Origin: JAHECQ01 sp963775125
GTDB taxonomy: Bacteria; Actinomycetota; Acidimicrobiia; Acidimicrobiales; SZUA-35
Assembly (NCBI GenBank): GCA_963775125.1
Contig: CAVZHQ010000002.1
Location: forward strand, 62,001-126,000
Length of the DNA: 64,000 nt
Direction of reading: 5' to 3'
Numbering within the stretch: position 1 is the first letter of the stretch; each line of letters starts with the position of its first letter. The position numbers and the translations under genes were made by a program. This document shows, piece by piece, positions 57,330 through 64,000 of the stretch. Below the pieces are notes generated by a model. The model saw only the letters and a list, made by a program, of their open reading frames with translations. It ran no database searches and had not been told where the DNA came from.

Positions 57330-58213
57330 CCGAACCAGGCATCATCTCCACCCGAGGACTGACCAAGCAGTACGGCAAGCTCACCGCGCTCGACCACCTC
57401 GACCTCGACGTCCCCCGGGGCTCGGTGTTCGGGATCATCGGCCCGAACGGTGCGGGCAAGTCGACCATGTTCGGCATTCTGGCCACTCTGCTCACGCCGA
57501 CGTCGGGGACGGCCACGGTCTGTGGCGCCGACCCGACCAAGCAGCCAAAGGATGTGCGCCGACGGATGGGTTACATGCCCGACGTCATGGGGGTCTACGA
57601 ACGACTCCGAGTCGACGAGTACTTGTCGTTCCACGCCGCGGCCTACCGGGTCCCACCGAAGGACTGGCCCGAACTGGTGTCGGGTCTGCTCGAACTCGTC
57701 GACCTCGACGTCAAACGCGATGCCATGGTCGACGGATTGTCACGGGGGATGAAGCAACGGCTCAGCCTTGCCCGGTCGCTGATTCACGATCCCGACCTGT
57801 TGATCCTCGACGAGCCGGCTTCCGGCCTCGACCCACGGGCCCGTATCGAGTTCCGCGAGCTCCTTGCCGAGCTACAGAATCTCGGTAAGACCATCCTGAT
57901 CAGCTCGCACATCCTGGCCGAGCTCCAACAGATGTGTACCGACATCGCCGTCATCGAGGCGGGAAGACTGTTGGCGTCAGGACATCCCAGTCAGATCCTT
58001 GGTCAGCTCGGTCACGGTCGGCGGGTCAAGGTCACCTTCGTAGGCGGAGAAACGGCCGAGTATCCCGTGGCCGACGAGGCCGACCAGGCGCAGCTCCTGA
58101 GACGGCTGGTCACCGAGGAAGCCGACGGCGGCCGCCAGGTCGCCGAGTTCGCCTTGGCCAGCCAGGACCTCGAGGACATCTTCCTCAAGATCACCCAAGG
58201 AATCGTCCAATGA
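57326..58213 (+). CDS. ABC transporter ATP-binding protein (NatA/CcmA-type)
   Basis: A 295-residue ATPase. Walker A is GPNGAGKSTMFG, signature LSRGMKQRLSLARSL, Walker B LLILDEPASGLDPRARIE and switch His ILISSHILAEL. The C-terminal extension (VTFVGGETAEYPVADEADQ) is typical of exporters of the DRA/NatA branch. It overlaps the preceding gene by ATGA and the permease by four bases, so the pair forms one exporter. Confidence 0.94.
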   Translation: MTEPGIISTRGLTKQYGKLTALDHLDLDVPRGSVFGIIGPNGAGKSTMFGILATLLTPTSGTATVCGADPTKQPKDVRRRMGYMPDVMGVYERLRVDEYLSFHAAAYRVPPKDWPELVSGLLELVDLDVKRDAMVDGLSRGMKQRLSLARSLIHDPDLLILDEPASGLDPRARIEFRELLAELQNLGKTILISSHILAELQQMCTDIAVIEAGRLLASGHPSQILGQLGHGRRVKVTFVGGETAEYPVADEADQAQLLRRLVTEEADGGRQVAEFALASQDLEDIFLKITQGIVQ

Positions 58214-59176
58214 AGTCTGGACTCAGGACCCTCAACCCCGTGCTCGACCGCGAACTCCGGGAGCGCTCTCGGACCATGCGGTCCATCGTCATGCTCACGC
58301 TCTTCCTCGCGACCTTGATTCTCGTGCTGCTCGTCACCTACGAGGGCACCGAGTCGGCGTCGGCCTTCAACGGCGACCCCTTCGCCTCCACTCACCCTGC
58401 GGGCCGGACGCTCGATGTTCGAGTGGGTCCTCGCCACCGAACTCGCCATCATGCTCTTCATCATCCCCGGGATCAGCGCCAACGCCATCGCCGGTGAACG
58501 AGATCGTCAGACGCTCATCCCCCTGCAGGTCACCCTGGTCGGCCCCCTCGGCATCTTCCTCGGCAAGGTCCTCTCGTCGAGCGGATTCGTGCTGCTGCTC
58601 ATCGTCGCGGCGGCGCCGATCATGGCCATCCCTTACGTGGTCGGAGGCATCTCGCTCACCCAGGTCTTCCTTTCCCTTCTTTCGCTGGTGGTGCTTGGCG
58701 TGATGCTGGCAGCCATTGGCGTTGCCTGTTCCGCCATCTTCCGACGCACCCTCACGGCAACGCTCGCCTCCTACGGCATGGTGCTGCTCCTCACCGGCGG
58801 CACGGTCGTCGCCCTTGCCGTCCTTTCGGTGATCGACTCCAGCCGGGGGGTCGACGAGGTCGAACCGCAGCTGGCCGCGCTCTACGCCAACCCGTTCGTG
58901 GCGGTCGCCGACGCTGCCGGCGACATCGGCAGTGCCGGCTTCGGCCCGTTCTCGCCGATCAAGAAGCTCTTCATCGAGAGCCAGCTCGGCGGCGACGTGG
59001 TCATCCAGGGCGACGTCGTGTTCGACAACCAGACGGGGCAGATGGTCGACGTCGAGCCCGAGGGTGGCATACCGCTGTGGATCCGGTCGCTCGGCACCAT
59101 CTCCATGCTGGCGTTGGTGTTGTCGTTCTTCGGCGTTCGCCGGCTCCGTGCCCCCCAACGGGACATCCGGCCATGA
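58210..59176 (+). CDS. ABC-2-type permease, one frameshift
   Basis: Membrane partner of the ATPase, about 320 residues. The start MKSGLRTLNPVLDRELRERS (the E-loop region of ABC-2 permeases) leads into the first helix (SIVMLTLFLATLILVLLVTY). The frame shifts near 58400, then MFEWVLATELAIMLFIIPGI and further helices follow. The segment NAIAGERDRQTLIPLQVT is the typical coupling-loop motif of ABC-2 permeases such as GldF-like proteins. Substrate unknown. Confidence 0.87.
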
Positions 59177-60735
59177 CCTCACTCGACCGCTTTCTGCTGG
59201 CGATGGCTCGCCGCTTGCGCCTCGTCTGGGCGTGGGCAACTGCCGCGTTGATCGCACCCGTGCTCGCCGGTGTCGCGCTTCTTCTGGTGATGGTTGGCCG
59301 ACTGCGGCCCTGGTCCTGGCCCGAACCGGTGGCACTGGCGCTTGTCCTCGCCTCGGCGGCGGTCGTCGTGGTTTGGGCGATGGTGCAACGACTGCCGACG
59401 ATGGCGGTCGCCCGAGCAGCTGACCGAGGTCTCCGCACCGCCGACGGATTCGGCGCTGCGCTTCAGTTTCGCGACGTTCCCGGGCCATTCGCCGAACCCA
59501 TCCGGCTTCGGGCCGAAGCGCTTGCCGATGCTGCTCGCCCATCGGAAGCCGCGCCGATGCCGCCGCGTGGCCGGCGATGGGCAGTAGCTGCCGGCATCGC
59601 CGTCGCCGCGTTGGGATTGGCGTTGGCCGACAACCCTCAGGACGATGTCCGAGCCGAGCAAGCCGAGACGCAACGGCTCATCGACACAGCGGCCGAAACG
59701 CTGGAGGAGGAGGTCGAGATCTTGGCCGAAGACCCCCGCACGCAAGAAGTAGCCGAGCAACTGGCGGCGCTGGCCGAACAGCTCCGCGAAGCCGACGATC
59801 TTGCTGCCGCACAGGCGTTGCTGGCCGAAGCGCAAGAGCTTCTTGACGAGAGCCGTCCCCAGGACTTCGCAGCCAAGCAAGCGGCAACTGCCGGCCTCGA
59901 ACGTGGCTTGGCGGAACGGCCGCTGGTGCCGGAGGGTGCGGGCGCTTCCGCCGCGCGAGCAGCTGACCGCCGCAGCCGAGACGTTGGCCGAGATGTCGGC
60001 CGCCGAACGACAAGCCTTGGCCGAGCGACTCGCCGACCTCGCCAAGACCCAGGAGGCGGGCAACCCCGCGCTTGGGCCAGGCGCTGGCTGATGCGTCGGC
60101 GGCGCTGGCCTCCTCCGACATCGCGGCGGCGCAGGCCGCCTTGGGTGAGGCGGCGCTGGCGCAGAACGCAGCGGTGGGCGCGGTCAGCAACCAGCAGGCC
60201 GCTGACGCGGCGGCAGCCGCGGTGAGCGCCGCCCAGGCCCAGCTGCAACAGGGGCAGGGACAAGCGCCCGGGTCGGGTCAGAGTCAAGGAGCGGGCGCCG
60301 GCCAAGGTCAAGGTGAAGGTGAAGGTGCAAGGTCAAGGGTCGGGCGCCGGTCCAGGTCAGGGCGCAGGTTCGGGCGCCAGTGGCGCGGTCGGTGGTGCCG
60401 CGGGTGGAACCGGCTCGGGTCAAGGTGGTCAAGGTCGCCCGACAGGCACCGACCAACCTCGGGTGGAGGCCAACGACGGCGCCACCATCATCGATCCCGA
60501 CGCCCTTGCGGCCAATGCCGGGGATCCGCTGGGACTCGGCGGCAGCCCTACGGGCACACCGGGCGAGGTCGTCGGCCGCGGCGATGGACCGACGTCGGCC
60601 GGCCCATCCCGCGTCGCTGTGCAGGACATCATCGACGACTACGCCCGCCGAGCGACCGACGCGTCCCAGCAGCAGCAGCTGCCACCCAGCCAACAAGAGC
60701 TCGTCGGCGACTACTTCGACCTGCTCGCCAACTGA
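59173..60735 (+). CDS. DUF4175-like membrane protein with coiled coil and Gly/Gln-rich region, three frameshifts
   Basis: About 520 residues after joining four frames (shifts near 59945, 60068 and 60330). Two membrane helices lie in the first 70 residues (ALIAPVLAGVALLLVMVG and ALALVLASAAVVVVWAM), with a third near residue 140. Then follows a long Ala/Glu/Leu-rich coiled coil (EVAEQLAALAEQLREADDL), a low-complexity stretch (GQGQGEGEG and GSGAGPGQGAGSG) and a folded end (IIDDYARRATDASQQQQLPP). The organisation resembles the large DUF4175-type proteins seen beside MoxR and DUF58 genes, but I assign this only by similarity of layout. Confidence 0.7.
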
Positions 60736-60746
60736 ACGGAGGCCTC

Positions 60747-62411
60747 ATGCCGTCAGCCGAATCACCGGACAACAGCCAGCCGCTTTCGCTCCTGGCCGGG
60801 CACCGCGCCGGCATGCTCGCCGCGCATCGGACAATTGAGGAGGTGCTGGAACGAGCGGATCGTGATGGCCGGTTGGACCCCGCGGGTCCTTCTCGATTGC
60901 CCGGGTGGTCTGTCGGCCATGTCCTCACGCACATCGCCCGCAACGCCGACTCGGTCACGCGTGCGTTGCTCGGCGCCAACGCAGGTCGGGTCGATGCCCG
61001 CTATCCGGGAGGTCTCACCCAGCGAGACGGGGACATCGAAGCCGGTGCACACCGTTCCGCCGCGGCGCTTCTGGGCGACATCCGGCAGAGCAACGCGTGC
61101 ACTCGAGCAGGCGATGGGCAACATGACCACCACCGGATGGTCGGGTGCCTGTCTGGCCATGGGACGAGCACAGCCGGTCCACGAACTTCCGCTGAACCGC
61201 TGGCGTGAGGCCGAAGTCCACTTGAGCGACGTCGGGCTGTCGTCGTTCACCATCGATCAGTGGTCGGACGACTTGGTGCGACACGATCTCGCTTTTGCGG
61301 CGGCCCAACGGGACGCCGAGTTGCCCGAACCCATCGCCCGACGCAGCCCCAGGCGCCAGCTGGCCTGGGTTCACGGCCGCTACGGGCCCAACGACGCCGC
61401 GTGGGATGCAACCACCCTGCGATCGGGATGGCGTCGTCCCTTCACCACCGATGAGGTGGCCGCGATCGAGGCCGCGGCAATCGACCCCGAGATCCGACCG
61501 GTGCCCCGACCCGTCGTGCTACCCGCGCTCGAACGGCTCGTCGACGAGCTTCGACAGCACCTGGTCGAGGGTCAGGGCGTTGCGGCGTTCGAGGGTTTCC
61601 CGGTGGAACGATTCGATCCGACCCAGCTCCGGGCGATCTGGTGGGGAGTCTCCTGCGCGCTCGGGACGCCGGTCTCCCAGAGCTGGCGCGGCGACCTGAT
61701 CGGCGATGTGCGGGATCTGGGCACCGGTATCAGCGGCCCGGTCGGGCGCGGGTACACCTCCAACTCCGAGCTGAACTTCCACGCCGATGCATGCGACATC
61801 TCGGGACTGTTCTTCCTACGCACGGCCAAGGACGGTGGGGTCACCCGAGTCGCAAGCGCCGTTGCCGCCCATGACGTGATGGCCCGGCGACGACCCGACG
61901 CGTTGGACCTGCTCTACCAACCACTGCCGTGGTCGTGGCAGGGCAACCAGTCGGCGGGCGAACCGGGATGGTACGAGATGCCGGTCTTCGGTCTGGTCGA
62001 TGACCGGGTGTCGTGTGCGTACGTGCGGACGAACATCCTGCTTGCGCCCCAGAATGCCGGTGCCCCCGCGTTGTCGGCTGAGCAGGTCGAGGCCGTGCAG
62101 ATGTTGGTCGAGACCGCCTCGGAGCCCGGCCTGTGGGTCGAGCACTCCTTCGAGCCGGGGGCGATGGTGTTCGTCCACAATCACACGGCGCTCCACTTAC
62201 GTACCGCCTTCACCGACTGGGACGACCCGGCGCGCAAACGTCACCTGCTGCGGGTGTGGATCTCGACGCCGAACAGCCGCCAATTGCCCGAGTCCTTCGG
62301 CTCGTTCTTCTCGTCCCTCGACGCTGGAACCGTTCGCGGCGGCTACGCCCCCAACCCTTCAGCTGCGGCCAACGCAGCGAACACCGACACCGCGACGAGA
62401 GCGAGTACGTC

Positions 62412-62415
<4 letters not shown>
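60747..62415 (+). CDS. Mycothiol-dependent maleylpyruvate isomerase-like domain fused to a TauD/TfdA-like dioxygenase, one frameshift
   Basis: Residues 1 to about 205 are an MDMPI-like helical domain (AHRTIEEVLERADRDGRL, RLPGWSVGHVLTHIARNADS), a mycothiol-linked fold found in actinobacteria. One extra base near 61098 is needed to join it to LEQAMGNMTTTGWSGACLA. The same frame runs into an Fe(II)/2-oxoglutarate dioxygenase with HxD in NFHADACDISG, a second His in VFVHNHTALHLRTAF, and the 2-oxoglutarate Arg in RKRHLLRVW. The ACGGAGG site lies five bases ahead of the ATG. Two ordinary genes joined by an unseen indel cannot be ruled out, but the domains are in frame as sequenced. Confidence 0.75.
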
Positions 62416-63415
<1,000 letters not shown>

Positions 63416-63419
<4 letters not shown>

Positions 63420-64000
63420 CCCTGCTCTCCGCCAACCTCCTTGCTCGGCTCGAGCGGCTACAACTGGCCAACCGCCGTCGGCTGGCCGGAGGTTTGGCGG
63501 GCGAGCATCGATCGCCCCGCGCACGGATCGTCGCTCGACTTCGCCGATTTCCGCCAGTACTACCCGGGCGACGATCTCCGTCGACTGGACATGAACGCGC
63601 TCGCCCGTCTCGATCGTCTGCTCATCAAACTGTTCGAGGCCGAGGACGACCTGACACTCCGTCTCCTGCTCGATACGTCGGGCTCCATGGCGGGACCGAA
63701 GCTGTTACGGGCCAAACAAATGGCGGCCGCCATCGGGTTCGTGTCCCTCGTTCGCCGAGACATCGTGACCGTGCACACCCTCCCGCAAACCGGAGCGGTC
63801 CGCGTCCCCAACCCTCGTTTCCGGGGACGTGCCGCGCATCCGGCGTTCTTCGCCCATCTCGAACAGTTGGAGGCCGACGGACCTTCGACCATCGTCGCTG
63901 CGGTCGATCGGGTCCTGGCTCAGCCGGGCCCACCGGGGCTGACGGTGATCCTTTCGGACTTCCTGACTCCCGAATGGGAGGCCTGCATCCGACGGCTTCC
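63416..64000 (+). CDS. DUF58 (vWA-like) protein, 3' partial, one frameshift
   Basis: GTG start at 63416 overlapping the MoxR stop. The first 30 residues are TLLSANLLARLERLQLANRR and so on. One extra base near 63520 must be skipped, after which HGSSLDFADFRQYYPGDDLR, the conserved DUF58 block, follows with RLLIKLFEAEDDLTLRLLLD and the MIDAS-like motif LLDTSGSM (DxSxS). The frame stays open to the right edge with no stop, so the protein continues outside the window. It would bind metal and partner with MoxR. Confidence 0.85.

Overview
The window is a GC-rich, gene-dense actinobacterial segment. The clues are a mycothiol-type maleylpyruvate isomerase domain, luciferase-like (probably F420-type) oxidoreductases, a DUF2510 protein, a DUF3556-type membrane protein, many ATGA/GTGA stop-start overlaps and frequent GTG starts. 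An Acidimicrobiia-like host is my best guess; that is inference from gene content, not a measured placement. I see no rRNA, tRNA, CRISPR array or insertion sequence.

Layout. (1) 1-9.5 kb: the end of a two-domain CoA-transferase, a tiny membrane protein, then a branched-chain-amino-acid-type ABC importer (lipoprotein binding protein, a LivH-LivM-LivG triple fusion, LivF) and a DUF3556-like membrane protein. (2) 9.5-26 kb: a nucleotidyltransferase with a small partner, then catabolic genes on both strands: amidase, two SDRs, enoyl-CoA hydratase, VOC protein, DedA, an alpha/beta-hydrolase fused to a luciferase-like monooxygenase, two further tandem CaiB/BaiF CoA-transferases, an MFS carrier, an HSL esterase and a second luciferase-like enzyme. 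(3) 26.5-32.2 kb: a tight operon of Rieske dioxygenase alpha and beta, class III extradiol-type dioxygenase, SDR, amidohydrolase and enoyl-CoA hydratase, which reads like ring hydroxylation, rearomatisation, ring cleavage and beta-oxidation-like processing. (4) 32.3-39.7 kb: hydrolase, CoA-transferase, MBL hydrolase, a pair of hot-dog dehydratases, DUF2510 protein, M28 peptidase and universal stress protein. (5) 39.8-45.3 kb: a minus-strand operon of two CoA-transferases, an alpha/beta hydrolase, an acyl-CoA-dehydrogenase-fold protein and a NicX-like (2,5-dihydroxypyridine dioxygenase) metalloenzyme. (6) 45.4-52.4 kb: dienelactone hydrolase, AAC(3)-like acetyltransferase, D-aminoacylase-type amidohydrolase, SMP-30 protein, amidohydrolase and thiolase. 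(7) 52.5-55 kb: a DsbB/TlpA-like disulfide pair and a CbxX/CfxQ-type AAA ATPase. (8) 55.1-64 kb: a seven-gene plus-strand operon with an exported membrane protein, ABC ATPase and permease, a Q/G-rich membrane protein, a maleylpyruvate-isomerase/TauD fusion, MoxR and DUF58, running off the window.

The overall theme is uptake and CoA-dependent degradation of aromatic or N-heterocyclic compounds. Six CoA-transferase III genes (nine domains) supply the activation step. About nineteen apparent frameshifts occur, clustered at 1.7-2.8, 27.5-30.5 and 54.8-63.5 kb. In each case both frames remain clearly homologous, so I read them mostly as sequencing or assembly indels rather than gene decay, and I annotate full gene spans.
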